A stretch of 64,000 nt of DNA. Origin: Pseudomonas wenzhouensis. Its GTDB lineage: Bacteria; Pseudomonadota; Gammaproteobacteria; Pseudomonadales; Pseudomonadaceae. A program made the translations under genes and the position numbers. The notes beneath the pieces are model-generated. The model was not told the DNA's origin. It worked only from the letters and a program-made list of their open reading frames with translations, and made no database searches. Shown here in pieces: positions 19,940 to 29,248 of the stretch (positions are counted from its first letter, which is position 1; each line of letters begins with the position of its first letter). Where the stretch lies: the NCBI RefSeq assembly GCF_021029445.1, contig NZ_CP072610.1:4388101-4452100 (forward strand), written 5' to 3'.

Positions 19940-22819
19940 ATGCATCAACCGCTTTGCTCACTGCTCCTGCTGCTCTGCCTGGCCTGTGCCATGCCGGTCG
20001 TGGCGGACAACGCCCTGCCGCTCCTGAAACTCAGCAATGCCGACCTGGCCCAGCCGGTCAGCATCGAGCGCAGTCTCCTGCTGGAAGATCCCGGCGGCCA
20101 GCTGACCGCCGCCGAGGTGCTGCAGCGAATCACCACTGATGGCCGCGAAGTCCGGGGCACCGCGCGCATCGGCTACACACGCAGCGCCTGGTGGCTCGCC
20201 GCACAGGTGCAGGCACCCGCAGCCGAACGCCTACAACTGATCATCGGTCAGACCTTCCTCGATGATCTGGAAATCTGGTTGTTCGACGGCGAGCAGCCGC
20301 TCGCTCCGCTGTACAGTGGCGCCAAACGCTCATTCAGTGAGCGCGGCGAGCCCTACCCGCAGTTTCTGCTCAGCCTGCCACGCCTGGATGACGGCCCGCA
20401 CAGCCTGCTGCTGCGCGTACAGAGCCAGTCGGCGATCAACCTGCCGCTGCAACTGGTCGGCGCCGAACACGGCCAGCAACTGATTGCCCACAGCTGGCTG
20501 CGCAGCGGTCTGCTGATCGGTGCGCTGCTGGCCCTGGCCGTGTTCTACCTGGTCAAGTACAGCACCCTGCGTGAAGCCAAACTGGCCTACTTCAGCCTCA
20601 CCTCGCTGTGCGTGGCGCTGTACAACACCAGCCTGTACAGCCTGCCGGGCCTGCTCTGGCCACAGTGGCCGCTGTTGCCCAAGTTACTGGTCAACCTGCC
20701 CACAGCGGGCATGCTGATCTTCAGTTCGCTGTTCATCGCCAGCGCCCTGGGCCTGCAACTGGGGCGCCTGCGCTGGCTGCGCGATGCACTGTTCGCCGCC
20801 ACCCTGCTGATCAGCCTGGGCGGCGTGATCATCGACCCGCCGCACGCCTACCAGATGCTCAACCTGCTGACCCTGGCCATCGGCCTGTATCAACTGCTGT
20901 TGATGGTGCTCGGCATTCGCCAGCGCCGCCCCTATGCACCGGGCTACATGCTGTGCTGGAGCGCAGCGTTAGTACTGATGCTGCTGGTGCCGCTGAGCCG
21001 CGCCGGAGTGATTCCGCTGCCGGCCGGCTTCTATGCGCTGTACGCCTACCTGCCGGCCCTGAGCATGCTGCTGTTCGGCGCCCTGCTCGACAAACAACTG
21101 GAGCGCGTGCGCCGCGTACTGCTCAGCAGCCAGGCGCAGGCCATCGACAACCTGGAACAATACCAGGCGCTGTTCCGGCACAGCGGTGAGGGCATCTTCC
21201 GCTGCCAGCACGACGGCCAACTGCTGGAGGCCAATCCGAGCCTGACGCGCCTGCTCGGTAACGCGACCCTGCCGGATGACCCGGGTAATCTGTCCCTGCA
21301 ACGCTTGCTCGGCGCCGCGCAGTGGCGCTCGCTGCTGGCACAGTTCGATGCGCAGGCTGGCACGATCAGCTGCGAATGCCAGCTTTACGATTTGCAGCAA
21401 CGACCGCGTTGGGTCTACCTGTCACTGCACCGTCGCCCGCATCAGGATCTCATCGAAGGCATCGTGGTCGATCTCAGCGAGCGCCGCGCACTGGAAGAGC
21501 GCCTGCAACAGTTGGCGGCCCGCGATGCCCTGACCGGCCTGCTCAACCGCCGCGAGTTGGAAAGGCTGCTGTCGGAAACCCTCAGTGGCACCGCCAAGCG
21601 CCGCTTCAGCCACCTGTTGCTGATGGGGCTGGATCGTTTCAAGCAGGTCAACGACCTGTTTGGCCATTCGGCCGGCGATCAACTGCTCAAGCAACTGAGC
21701 AGCCAACTGCTGCATCAGCTACCGCGCCATGCCGAGCTGGCGCGCGTCAGCGGTGACGAATTCGCCATCCTCCTGCGTGAAGTCGACGACGCCGCCGCCC
21801 TGAGCCAGGCCGACCACCTGCGCAAGGCTGTCGGGCAATTCGTCTTCACCTGGCAAGGCCGACCGCTGCGCCTCAATGCCAGCATCGGCCTGCTCAACCT
21901 CAACGCCGATGTCAGCGACTGGGAGACCGCACTCAACTGGGCCGGTAACGCGGCGCAACTGGCCAAGCATCAGGGGCGCAACCGCATCCACGCCTTCAGC
22001 CCGGCAGACGGCGCCCTGCTCGAACACCAGCGCCAGCTGCAATGGATCACGCGCCTGCGCGAAGCCACCGAGCGCGGCCATTTCGAGCTGTTCCAGCAAC
22101 CCGTGCAGGCACTGCAGAGCGTCACCAGCGGCCTGCACTACGAAGTGCTGTTGCGCTACCGTGACCCGCACAGCGGTGAGTGGATCAGCCCGGCGCAGTT
22201 TCTCGACGCGGCGGCGCGCTATGACTTTCTCGGTGCCATCGACCGCTGGGTGATCCAGCACCTGTGCGCCTGGCTCGCAGCCAACCCCAAGCACCTGGCG
22301 CAACTGGCCCAGGTCAACGTCAACCTCAGCGCCAACTCGCTGCTCGATGACAACTTCCATCGCCTGCTGCAGGACGAACTGCAACGCCACGACTTGCCAC
22401 CCGGCAAGCTGTGCATCGAAGTCACGGAAATGGTGGCCCTCGGCGAGCTGAACGTCTCCGCTCAGTGGATCGAGGAACTGCGCAGCCAGGGGCTGAAAGT
22501 CGCCCTGGACGACTTCGGCAGCGGCTTCGCTTCATACGCCTATCTGCGCCACCTGCCACTGGACATTCTGAAGATCGACGGCAGCTTCATCAGCGGTATC
22601 GAGCACGACCCGATCAACCAGGCCATGGTCGGCTCCATGCGCCAGATCGCCGGGCAACTGGGCCTGCTCACCGTCGCCGAGTTCGTCGAAACCCAGGCCA
22701 GCCTGGACTGCCTGCGCAACCTCGGCATCGACTATGCCCAGGGCTATTTCGTTGGCCGCCCGCAGCCACTGCGGCAGTTGGCTGACGATGCCTGCCAGTA
22801 CACTCAGGCAGACCGATAA
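19940..22819 (+). CDS. 7TMR-DISM GGDEF-EAL membrane protein (cyclic-di-GMP turnover)
   Basis: A 959-residue inner-membrane protein likely to make and/or degrade cyclic-di-GMP. Domains in order: signal peptide (about 1-23); periplasmic 7TMR-DISMED2-like sensor (about 25-170); seven transmembrane helices (about 190-395); PAS (about 410-520); GGDEF (about 530-690); EAL (about 700-950). The diguanylate cyclase signature reads SGDEF (604-608), with LDRFKQVNDLFGHSAGDQLL before it. The phosphodiesterase motif reads EVLLRY (735-740) with DDFGSG at 857-862 and LKIDGSFI. Both variants are seen in active enzymes, so dual activity is possible. Tail-to-tail overlap of 16 bases with the REC-HDOD gene. Confidence 0.92.
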   Translation: MHQPLCSLLLLLCLACAMPVVADNALPLLKLSNADLAQPVSIERSLLLEDPGGQLTAAEVLQRITTDGREVRGTARIGYTRSAWWLAAQVQAPAAERLQLIIGQTFLDDLEIWLFDGEQPLAPLYSGAKRSFSERGEPYPQFLLSLPRLDDGPHSLLLRVQSQSAINLPLQLVGAEHGQQLIAHSWLRSGLLIGALLALAVFYLVKYSTLREAKLAYFSLTSLCVALYNTSLYSLPGLLWPQWPLLPKLLVNLPTAGMLIFSSLFIASALGLQLGRLRWLRDALFAATLLISLGGVIIDPPHAYQMLNLLTLAIGLYQLLLMVLGIRQRRPYAPGYMLCWSAALVLMLLVPLSRAGVIPLPAGFYALYAYLPALSMLLFGALLDKQLERVRRVLLSSQAQAIDNLEQYQALFRHSGEGIFRCQHDGQLLEANPSLTRLLGNATLPDDPGNLSLQRLLGAAQWRSLLAQFDAQAGTISCECQLYDLQQRPRWVYLSLHRRPHQDLIEGIVVDLSERRALEERLQQLAARDALTGLLNRRELERLLSETLSGTAKRRFSHLLLMGLDRFKQVNDLFGHSAGDQLLKQLSSQLLHQLPRHAELARVSGDEFAILLREVDDAAALSQADHLRKAVGQFVFTWQGRPLRLNASIGLLNLNADVSDWETALNWAGNAAQLAKHQGRNRIHAFSPADGALLEHQRQLQWITRLREATERGHFELFQQPVQALQSVTSGLHYEVLLRYRDPHSGEWISPAQFLDAAARYDFLGAIDRWVIQHLCAWLAANPKHLAQLAQVNVNLSANSLLDDNFHRLLQDELQRHDLPPGKLCIEVTEMVALGELNVSAQWIEELRSQGLKVALDDFGSGFASYAYLRHLPLDILKIDGSFISGIEHDPINQAMVGSMRQIAGQLGLLTVAEFVETQASLDCLRNLGIDYAQGYFVGRPQPLRQLADDACQYTQADR

Positions 22820-24018
22820 AGCTCCGCCGGCAGGCGTTCAAGCAGCCGCAAATCAAGCCGTAGCATGCGTACACAGCGCGCCTCGGCCAGGCTCGCCGGC
22901 TGCTCGCTGACCGCGAGCGCCAACAGCAAGCCGCTGAGGTTGAGCAACAACGCCTCGCGCGAGAACACGCCGCTGCCCAGGCCATAGAACGCCGCGATCA
23001 ATTCGCGCAGGCCGAATGGCAGACGCCAGCGGATGCGCAAGGCCAAGCCGAAGCTGGCCGACCGGCGCTGCATGGCCTGCTCGATCTGCTCATCACTCAA
23101 CTCACCCCCCGTATCCAGCCAGTCCTGCAGACTGCGCAGCAAGGCCAACTCGCCCATGTTGTGCAGCAGGCCGGCGGTGTAGCACAGCTCGGCATCGAGC
23201 CTCAGTTCGAGCGCCAGCCAGCGTGCCAGATCGGCACTGCGGCGTGCCTGCTGCCAGGCATGCGCGGCCAGTTCGGCCAGGCGCGGATCGCGTAACTGTG
23301 CGTTGCGCTGCAGGGCCATCCCCAGCACCAGATTCAGCGTACGCGCCACTCCCAGACGATGCAGCGCCTGCGCCAGCGTCTGGCAAGGTACGCCCTGATG
23401 CTGGGCGGCGGTGCTGGCCGCAGCGATCAACAGCGCGGTGATCTGCGGGTCATTGCCGAATACCGCTTGCAGCTCACCCAGATCCTGCTCACCCGACTGC
23501 AGCGCCTGGCTAACCGCGTCGCGCACATCGCTGAGCAGCGGCGCGCCCTGCCCCTCTTCACGCACCGTATCGAGAAAATCGCGCAGCTCGCTGACCAGCA
23601 GCGGCTGAGGCACCGCCATGGCCCCCGCAGACGCGGGCAACAAGGTACGCAAGCGCTGGCGCAGGCTCTCGGCATTGAATGGTTTGGCCAGATAGGCACT
23701 GGGCGCCAAAGGCCGCGCCGCACAGACGCTACTGGCATCGAAACGACCGCTGATGAGCACGAACGGCAACGCCGGCGTACGTGGATGACGGCGCAACTGA
23801 CGCAACAGTTCCAGACCATCGAGCCCCGGCAGCTCGCCATCGGCGATCACCAGGTCAGGCAGGCGGCGCTTGCAGCGTGCCAGTGCCGTTTGGCCATCAC
23901 TGACCTGCAGCACGCGGGCATCACCGCGCACATCGAGCACCAGTTGCTGCAGCAGATTGGAGGTCCAGGGGTCCGCTTCGGCGATCAGAACTTCCACACA
24001 ATGAGCTGAAGCGGTCAT
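22804..24018 (-). CDS. Response regulator with HDOD output domain
   Basis: A 404-residue two-domain protein. The N-terminal receiver (about 8-125) has the acidic pocket (EAD, 14-16), a phospho-acceptor Asp60 in VIADGELPG and the conserved lysine in LAKPFN (Lys112). The C-terminal HDOD domain (about 145-390) shows CYTAGLLHNMGELALL and related helices; HDOD domains resemble HD hydrolases but usually lack catalysis and act in signalling. The ATG at 24018 with AGAGG upstream is preferred to the frame extending to 24225, which runs through intergenic sequence. No cognate kinase is adjacent. It converges on the GGDEF-EAL gene, hinting at shared second-messenger control (inference). Confidence 0.88.
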   Translation of the reverse strand: MTASAHCVEVLIAEADPWTSNLLQQLVLDVRGDARVLQVSDGQTALARCKRRLPDLVIADGELPGLDGLELLRQLRRHPRTPALPFVLISGRFDASSVCAARPLAPSAYLAKPFNAESLRQRLRTLLPASAGAMAVPQPLLVSELRDFLDTVREEGQGAPLLSDVRDAVSQALQSGEQDLGELQAVFGNDPQITALLIAAASTAAQHQGVPCQTLAQALHRLGVARTLNLVLGMALQRNAQLRDPRLAELAAHAWQQARRSADLARWLALELRLDAELCYTAGLLHNMGELALLRSLQDWLDTGGELSDEQIEQAMQRRSASFGLALRIRWRLPFGLRELIAAFYGLGSGVFSREALLLNLSGLLLALAVSEQPASLAEARCVRMLRLDLRLLERLPAELYRSA

Positions 24019-24230
24019 GCGAGCCTCTGGGCAAATGACGAACGGCGGGTGCCCGAACCCCATATGCCCGCATCCAGCAAAAGCTGACGGATGAGTCAGT
24101 ACCACGGCAACGGCGCAGTCTAAACCCGACCCCGGCCTGGCGTAAGTAACGGATGGTCGGGTTGCACGAAAAACGCCGCGACCAAAGGTCGCGCCGACTT
24201 GCTTACAGCCAGGCCGTGACCGCAACAGGC

Positions 24231-24260
24231 ATAAAAAAACCCGCCGGTGAGGGCGGGTTT
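24231..24260 (-). terminator. Rho-independent terminator of rpmB-rpmG
   Basis: On the minus strand AAACCCGCC and GGCGGGTTT form a 9-pair stem, followed by an uninterrupted T-run at 24239-24233. It begins 21 bases after the rpmG stop. Confidence 0.92.
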
Positions 24261-24281
24261 CTTCGACAGGTCGCCGATCAA

Positions 24282-24437
24282 TTACTTGATCTTGGCTTCC
24301 TTGTACATCACGTGCTTGCGCACGACCGGATCGAATTTCTTGATTTCGATCTTGTCTGGGGTGGTGCGCTTGTTCTTGTCGGTGGTGTAGAAGTGGCCGG
24401 TACCGGCGCTGGACACCAAACGGATCAGTTCACGCAT
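24282..24437 (-). CDS. rpmG: 50S ribosomal protein L33
   Basis: Large-subunit ribosomal protein of 51 residues. The sequence [20 protein letters not shown] followed by [20 protein letters not shown] is the cysteine-free (zinc-independent) L33 type. A ribosome binding site (AAGGAGAG) lies before the ATG. It sits 10 bases after rpmB on the same strand and is followed by a strong terminator, as in other Pseudomonas. Confidence 0.97.
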   Translation of the reverse strand: MRELIRLVSSAGTGHFYTTDKNKRTTPDKIEIKKFDPVVRKHVMYKEAKIK

Positions 24438-24447
24438 GACTCTCTCC

Positions 24448-24684
24448 TTAAACCTTTTCGCCGCGAGCGCGCAGCTCAGCCAGCACTACGTCGATGCCAC
24501 GCTTGTCGATGACGCGCATGCCCTTGGCAGATACGCGCAGACGCACGAAGCGCTTCTCGGACTCGACCCAGAAGCGATGATGCTGCAGGTTCGGCAGGAA
24601 ACGACGACGGGTTTTGTTGTTTGCGTGGGAAATGTTGTTCCCGGTTACCGGACCCTTACCGGTAACTTGACAGACTCTCGACAT
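24448..24684 (-). CDS. rpmB: 50S ribosomal protein L28
   Basis: Large-subunit ribosomal protein of 78 residues. [37 protein letters not shown] and the C-terminal [15 protein letters not shown] are diagnostic. It is the first gene of rpmB-rpmG, downstream of a leader of about 140 bases with its own promoter. Confidence 0.97.
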   Translation of the reverse strand: MSRVCQVTGKGPVTGNNISHANNKTRRRFLPNLQHHRFWVESEKRFVRLRVSAKGMRVIDKRGIDVVLAELRARGEKV

Positions 24685-25029
24685 GCCTCAGCCCTCTAAA
24701 ACCACATGCCCAACCCGGCATGGGTTGGCCGCTTAAACTCAATGTCATTGGCGCTCGGCGCCGCGTTTCCCGAGGGTCTTACCGGGCGCACTGGATAGCG
24801 CAAGAACCGGGCCCCTAGAAAAGAGCGCTGCTTTATACCAGAAACCCTATGGAGCAACAAGGAAAAACGCAGGATAAAACACCGAGTCTGGCCCCCAGGC
24901 TGGCCAGGAGCCGGGGTTCCGGGGTTTGATCAGGATTTGACCGCTCGTCGCCTCGCTCCGGTATTCAGCGCCCGGCAAATCGACTAGGGTTGCACACTTG
25001 CCGTCAACGCCAGGAATAAGGACTTGATC
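24685..25029. other. Divergent regulatory region between rpmB and the dipeptide-binding gene
   Basis: The left part is the rpmB leader and contains a stem CCAACCC...GGGTTGG at 24710-24728. The rpmB promoter is at 24832-24860. The right part leads into the binding-protein gene and ends with AAGGACTTGATC before its ATG. No gene was found in it. Confidence 0.5.
24832..24860 (-). promoter_or_regulatory. Sigma-70-type promoter of rpmB-rpmG
   Basis: On the minus strand TTGTTG (24860-24855) and TATAAA (24837-24832) are separated by 17 bases, close to the sigma-70 consensus. Predicted transcription would start near 24825, giving a leader of about 140 bases that includes a hairpin. Confidence 0.6.
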
Positions 25030-26607
25030 ATGCGCCTTTTGCTTGCCGCTCTGCTGTGTACCCCGATACTGGCCCAGGCCGCCACCCTTAGCGTGTGCAC
25101 CGAAGCCAGCCCGGAAGGTTTCGATGTGGTGCAGTACAACTCGCTGACCACCACCAACGCCTCGGCTGACATGCTGATGAACCGCCTGGTGGAGTTCGAC
25201 GCCGAGCAGGGCACGCTGCTGCCGAGTCTGGCGCGCAGCTGGTCGGTCTCGGACGACGGCCTGGTTTACGACTTCCAGTTGCGCGACGACGTGCAATTCC
25301 ATCACAGCGCCGACTTCACCCCCAGCCGCCACCTCGATGCGCAGGATGTAGTGTTCAGCTTCCAGCGCATGCTCGACCCCAATCACCCCTGGCACGCGGT
25401 CGCCGCCAGCGGTTACCCACACGCCCAGTCGATGCAGTGGCCAAGCCTGATCGCCAAGGTCGAAGCACCGGGCACACATGACGTACGCATCACCTTGAAC
25501 CGCCGCGATGCCACCTTCCTCGCCACCCTGAGCATGGGCTTCGCCTCGATTTACTCCGCCGAGTACGCCGACCAGCTGATGGCCGCCGGCACCCCGCAGC
25601 GGCTCAACAGCGCCCCTGTCGGCAGCGGCCCGTTCGTCTTCGAGCGTTTCCAGAAGGATGCCGTAGTGCGCTACCGCGCCAACCCGGATTATTTCGCCGG
25701 CAAGCCGGGGGTGGAGCGGGTGATTTTCGCCATCACCCCGGACAGCAACGTGCGCCTGCAGAAGCTACGCCGTGGCGAATGCCAGATCGCCCTGTCGCCA
25801 AAACCGCAGGACGTGCAGGCCATCGCTGGTGACGCCAAGCTGAAAAGCGCACAGACCGCCGCCTTCATGACGGCCTTCGTCGGTATCAACAGTCAGCATG
25901 CGCCGCTGGACAAGCCGCAGGTGCGCCAGGCGATCAACCTGGCGTTCGACAAGGCCAGCTACGTCAAGGCGGTGTTCGAGGGCAGCGCCGAACCGGCCAG
26001 CGGCCCTTACCCGCCGAACACCTGGAGCTATGCCAGCGATCTGCCCGGTTATCCGTATGATCCGGACAAGGCCCGCGCCCTGCTGGCCGAGGCGGGCCTG
26101 GCGGAGGGTTTCAAGACCACCATCTGGACGCGCCCCAACGGCAGCCTGCTCAACCCCAACCCGAGCCTCGGCGCGCAACTGCTGCAGGCGGATCTGGCCA
26201 AGGTGGGTATCGACGCCGAGATTCGCGTGATCGAGTGGGGCGAACTGATCCGCCGCGCCAAGGCCGGCGAGCATGACCTGCTGTTCATGGGCTGGGCCGG
26301 CGACAACGGCGACCCGGACAATTTCCTTACCCCGCAATTCGCCTGCGCGTCGGTCGAGTCCGGCCTCAACTTCGCGCGTTATTGCGACGAGACGCTGGAC
26401 AAGCTGATCGCCGATGGCAAAACCAGCAACGACCAGGCCGAACGCAGCCGCCTCTATCAGCAGGCGCAGCAGATCATCCAGCAGCAGGCGCTGTGGCTGC
26501 CGCTGGCTCATCCCACCGCCTTCACGCTGCTCAGCGCCAAGGTCGAGGGCTACCAGGTCAGCCCGTTCGGCCGGCAGAATTTCGCTTCGGTGCAGATCGC
26601 ACCCTAA
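25030..26607 (+). CDS. Dipeptide/oligopeptide ABC transporter substrate-binding protein (DppA-like)
   Basis: A 525-residue periplasmic binding protein of family SBP_bac_5. It has a signal peptide (cleavage likely after AQA, residue 19). Family motifs include CTEASPEGFDVVQYNS, the signature region VSDDGLVYDFQLRDDVQFH, the disulfide-type ECQIALSPKPQDVQAI, and a C-terminal WAGDNGDPDNFLTPQFAC. The strong match in the substrate region to DppA proteins suggests peptides, but exact ligand is open. No permease or ATPase genes adjoin it, so it must use a transporter encoded elsewhere. A TTG two codons upstream is possible; ATG at 25030 follows AAGGA. Confidence 0.9.
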   Translation: MRLLLAALLCTPILAQAATLSVCTEASPEGFDVVQYNSLTTTNASADMLMNRLVEFDAEQGTLLPSLARSWSVSDDGLVYDFQLRDDVQFHHSADFTPSRHLDAQDVVFSFQRMLDPNHPWHAVAASGYPHAQSMQWPSLIAKVEAPGTHDVRITLNRRDATFLATLSMGFASIYSAEYADQLMAAGTPQRLNSAPVGSGPFVFERFQKDAVVRYRANPDYFAGKPGVERVIFAITPDSNVRLQKLRRGECQIALSPKPQDVQAIAGDAKLKSAQTAAFMTAFVGINSQHAPLDKPQVRQAINLAFDKASYVKAVFEGSAEPASGPYPPNTWSYASDLPGYPYDPDKARALLAEAGLAEGFKTTIWTRPNGSLLNPNPSLGAQLLQADLAKVGIDAEIRVIEWGELIRRAKAGEHDLLFMGWAGDNGDPDNFLTPQFACASVESGLNFARYCDETLDKLIADGKTSNDQAERSRLYQQAQQIIQQQALWLPLAHPTAFTLLSAKVEGYQVSPFGRQNFASVQIAP

Positions 26608-26644
26608 GCATCGTCGTGGTGGGCTAAAGCCCACCCTACGCAAT

Positions 26645-26713
26645 GTAGGAGCGGATTTATCCGCGATGGGGCCGGCACCAAGCCGCCAGGATCGCGGATA
26701 AATCCGCTCCTAC
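26645..26713. repeat. Perfect 23-base inverted repeat
   Basis: Arms at 26645-26667 and 26691-26713 are exact inverted copies (core GGAGCGGATTTATCCGC) around a 23-base loop. Just upstream is the small palindrome GTGGGCTAAAGCCCAC. It lies between two convergent genes and may terminate both. Confidence 0.75.
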
Positions 26714-26729
26714 CGTCAGTGCGTCGCCC

Positions 26730-27404
26730 CTACATCCAGCCCAGCTCGGCCATCGACAGCGGCTCGCCATCGCCGACAATGAAATGATCGAGCACGCGCA
26801 CCTCGACCAGTGCCAGGGCATCCTTGAGGCGCTGGGTCAGTACGCGGTCAGCCTGGCTGGGTTCCGACACACCCGAGGGGTGGTTATGCGTGAGGATGAC
26901 GGCGGCGGCGTTATTGGCCAACGCACGCTTGACCACTTGCCTGGGATACACGCTGGCACTGTCGATGCTGCCGCGAAATAGCACCTCGAACGCCAACACC
27001 CGGTGCTTGGCATCGAGAAACAGGCAGCCAAACACCTCATGCGGCTCATGGCGCAGTTGCGCCTTGAGGTAATCGCGCACGGCCTGCGGGCTTTCCAGCG
27101 CTGAATCGCGACGCAGGCGCTCGGCCAGATGGCGCCGCGACATCTCCAGCACTGCCTGTAGCTGTGCGTACTTGGCCGGGCCCAGGCCGAGGTACTGGCT
27201 GAAACCGGCCAGGTCGGCTTCGAGCAACGCCCTCAGGCTGCCGAATTCGCTCAGCAGATAGCGCGCCAGATCCACCGCACTCTTGCCGGTCACCCCGGTG
27301 CGCAGAAAGATCGCCAACAGTTCGGCATCGGTCAGTGATGCTGCGCCCTGCTCCAGCAATTTCTCTCGCGGACGCTCTGCCGCAGGCCAATCGCGAATGC
27401 TCAT
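26730..27404 (-). CDS. radC: RadC-family JAMM/MPN protein
   Basis: A 224-residue member of the RadC (UPF0758) family. The N-terminal helix-hairpin-helix-like region (about 20-95) includes [20 protein letters not shown]. The C-terminal JAMM metalloprotease-like domain has the zinc motif [16 protein letters not shown] and a conserved glutamate in [10 protein letters not shown]. Despite the name, a role in recombination repair is not established. The start at 27404 is fixed by AAGGAGG 5 bases upstream. It is divergent from coaBC, the usual Pseudomonas arrangement. Confidence 0.92.
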   Translation of the reverse strand: MSIRDWPAAERPREKLLEQGAASLTDAELLAIFLRTGVTGKSAVDLARYLLSEFGSLRALLEADLAGFSQYLGLGPAKYAQLQAVLEMSRRHLAERLRRDSALESPQAVRDYLKAQLRHEPHEVFGCLFLDAKHRVLAFEVLFRGSIDSASVYPRQVVKRALANNAAAVILTHNHPSGVSEPSQADRVLTQRLKDALALVEVRVLDHFIVGDGEPLSMAELGWM

Positions 27405-27544
27405 TCCCACCTCCTTATCGAGCCAGTCGCCCGCTGCTTCCGTTACGGGCCCTGTGCTATCGTAGCCCATCTTTTTGCCTGCGACCGGCCTGGGGAGGCG
27501 TTGGTCGCGTGGCGCACATCCATCCGTCCAGACAAGGCAGGCCT

Positions 27545-28753
27545 ATGCAGCGGCTGTATCGCAAACGCATCATCGTCGGCGTGGGGGGCGGTATTGCCGC
27601 CTACAAGAGCGCCGAACTGGTTCGCCGACTCAAGGATCAGGGCGCCGAAGTGCGCGTAGTGATGACCCAGGGCGGCCGCGAGTTCATCACCCCGCTGACC
27701 CTGCAAGCCCTTTCCGGCCACCCGGTTCATCTCGACCTGCTCGACCCTGCTGCCGAAGCGGCGATGGGCCATATCGAGCTGGCGCGCTGGGCCGATCTGA
27801 TCCTCATCGCCCCGGCCACCGCCGACCTGATCGCGCGCCTGGCCCAGGGCATCGCCAACGACCTGCTGACCACCCTGGTGCTGGCTACCGATGCGCCGAT
27901 TGCCCTGGCTCCGGCGATGAACCAGGCCATGTGGCGCGACGCGGCCACTCAGGCCAACCTCGAACTGCTGCAACAGCGCGGCATGCGCCTATTCGGCCCG
28001 GCCTCCGGCAGCCAGGCCTGCGGCGATGTCGGCCTTGGCCGCATGCTCGAAGCCAATGATCTGGCCCTGCTGGCCGCCGACTGCTTCCAGCGTCAGGCGC
28101 TCGATGGCCTGCATGTCCTGATCACCGCCGGCCCGACTCAGGAAAACATCGACCCGGTGCGCTACATCACCAACCACAGCTCCGGCAAGATGGGCTTTGC
28201 CCTCGCCGAGGCCGCTGCCGAAGCCGGCGCGCGCGTGACCCTGGTCAGCGGCCCGGTGCACTTGCCGACGCCAGACCGGGTCAGCCGCATCGATGTGGTC
28301 AGCGCCCGCGACATGCTCGCTGCCTGCGAAGCCGCCATGCCCTGCGACGTGCTGATCGCCGCCGCCGCGGTGGCCGACTACCGCCCGGAAGTGGTCGCGC
28401 AGCACAAGTTGAAGAAAGACCCCAGCAGCGGCGAGGGCATGCTCCTGCAAATGGTGCGCAACCCGGATATTCTCGCCACCATCGCCGGCCGCGAGGATCG
28501 CCCGTTCAGCGTGGGCTTCGCCGCCGAAACCGAGAACCTGCTGGAATACGCCTCGCGCAAGCTGCGCGACAAGAATCTCGACCTGATCGTCGCCAATGAT
28601 GTGGCCAACCCCAGCATCGGCTTCAATAGTGAAGAGAACGCCATCACCGTGATCGACCGTGGGCTGCAGCAAATCAGCTTCGCCCAGACCAGCAAGGGCA
28701 AGATCGCCCGCCAGTTGATCACCCTTATCAAAGAACGACTGAACAAGAACTGA
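27545..28753 (+). CDS. coaBC: Bifunctional phosphopantothenoylcysteine decarboxylase/synthetase
   Basis: Bifunctional enzyme of coenzyme A synthesis: the CoaB domain joins 4'-phosphopantothenate to cysteine, and the flavin-dependent CoaC domain decarboxylates the product. The 402-residue protein has CoaC at about 1-190 ([20 protein letters not shown], and the APAMNQAMW active-site block) and CoaB at about 191-402 ([39 protein letters not shown] and the KLKKD lysine motif). It starts at ATG 27545, though upstream in-frame codons exist. dut follows after 2 bases, so the two are co-transcribed. Confidence 0.96.
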   Translation: MQRLYRKRIIVGVGGGIAAYKSAELVRRLKDQGAEVRVVMTQGGREFITPLTLQALSGHPVHLDLLDPAAEAAMGHIELARWADLILIAPATADLIARLAQGIANDLLTTLVLATDAPIALAPAMNQAMWRDAATQANLELLQQRGMRLFGPASGSQACGDVGLGRMLEANDLALLAADCFQRQALDGLHVLITAGPTQENIDPVRYITNHSSGKMGFALAEAAAEAGARVTLVSGPVHLPTPDRVSRIDVVSARDMLAACEAAMPCDVLIAAAAVADYRPEVVAQHKLKKDPSSGEGMLLQMVRNPDILATIAGREDRPFSVGFAAETENLLEYASRKLRDKNLDLIVANDVANPSIGFNSEENAITVIDRGLQQISFAQTSKGKIARQLITLIKERLNKN

Positions 28754-28755
28754 CC

Positions 28756-29211
28756 ATGCACGCTCTGCAAGCCAAGATCCTCGACCCCCGCCTCGGCCAG
28801 GAATTTCCCCTGCCGCAATACGCCACACCAGGCTCCGCCGGCCTTGACCTGCGTGCCATGCTCAAGGAAGAGATCATCCTCGAGCCGGGGCAGACCGTGC
28901 TGATTCCCACCGGGCTGTCGATCTACATCGGCGACCCCGACCTGGCCGCGCTGGTCCTGCCGCGCTCGGGCCTCGGCCACAAACATGGCATCGTCCTCGG
29001 CAACCTGGTCGGCCTGATCGACTCGGACTACCAGGGCGAACTGATGGTGTCGTGCTGGAACCGTGGCCAGAGCCCCTTCACCATCGCCATCGGCGAGCGC
29101 ATCGCGCAACTGGTACTGGTGCCGGTGGTGCAGGCGCATTTCGAACTGGTCGAGCAGTTCGACGAGACCCAACGCGGCGCCGGCGGCTTCGGCCACTCCG
29201 GCAGCCACTGA
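28756..29211 (+). CDS. dut: Deoxyuridine 5'-triphosphate nucleotidohydrolase
   Basis: Homotrimeric dUTPase that hydrolyses dUTP to dUMP and pyrophosphate, keeping uracil out of DNA and feeding thymidylate synthesis. The 151-residue protein carries the five dUTPase motifs: [12 protein letters not shown] (I), [16 protein letters not shown] (II), [11 protein letters not shown] (III), [12 protein letters not shown] (IV) and the C-terminal [10 protein letters not shown] (V). It begins 2 bases after coaBC and is followed by algC after 37 bases. Confidence 0.97.
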   Translation: MHALQAKILDPRLGQEFPLPQYATPGSAGLDLRAMLKEEIILEPGQTVLIPTGLSIYIGDPDLAALVLPRSGLGHKHGIVLGNLVGLIDSDYQGELMVSCWNRGQSPFTIAIGERIAQLVLVPVVQAHFELVEQFDETQRGAGGFGHSGSH

Positions 29212-29248
29212 CTCTCTCCCACAGGACGACCCGCCGAGGAGCACCTGC

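Noticed and set aside
21749..21763. Loss of diguanylate cyclase activity because the motif is SGDEF rather than GGDEF.
   Set aside because: SGDEF variants are found in active enzymes and the surrounding substrate-binding residues look intact, so inactivity cannot be claimed.
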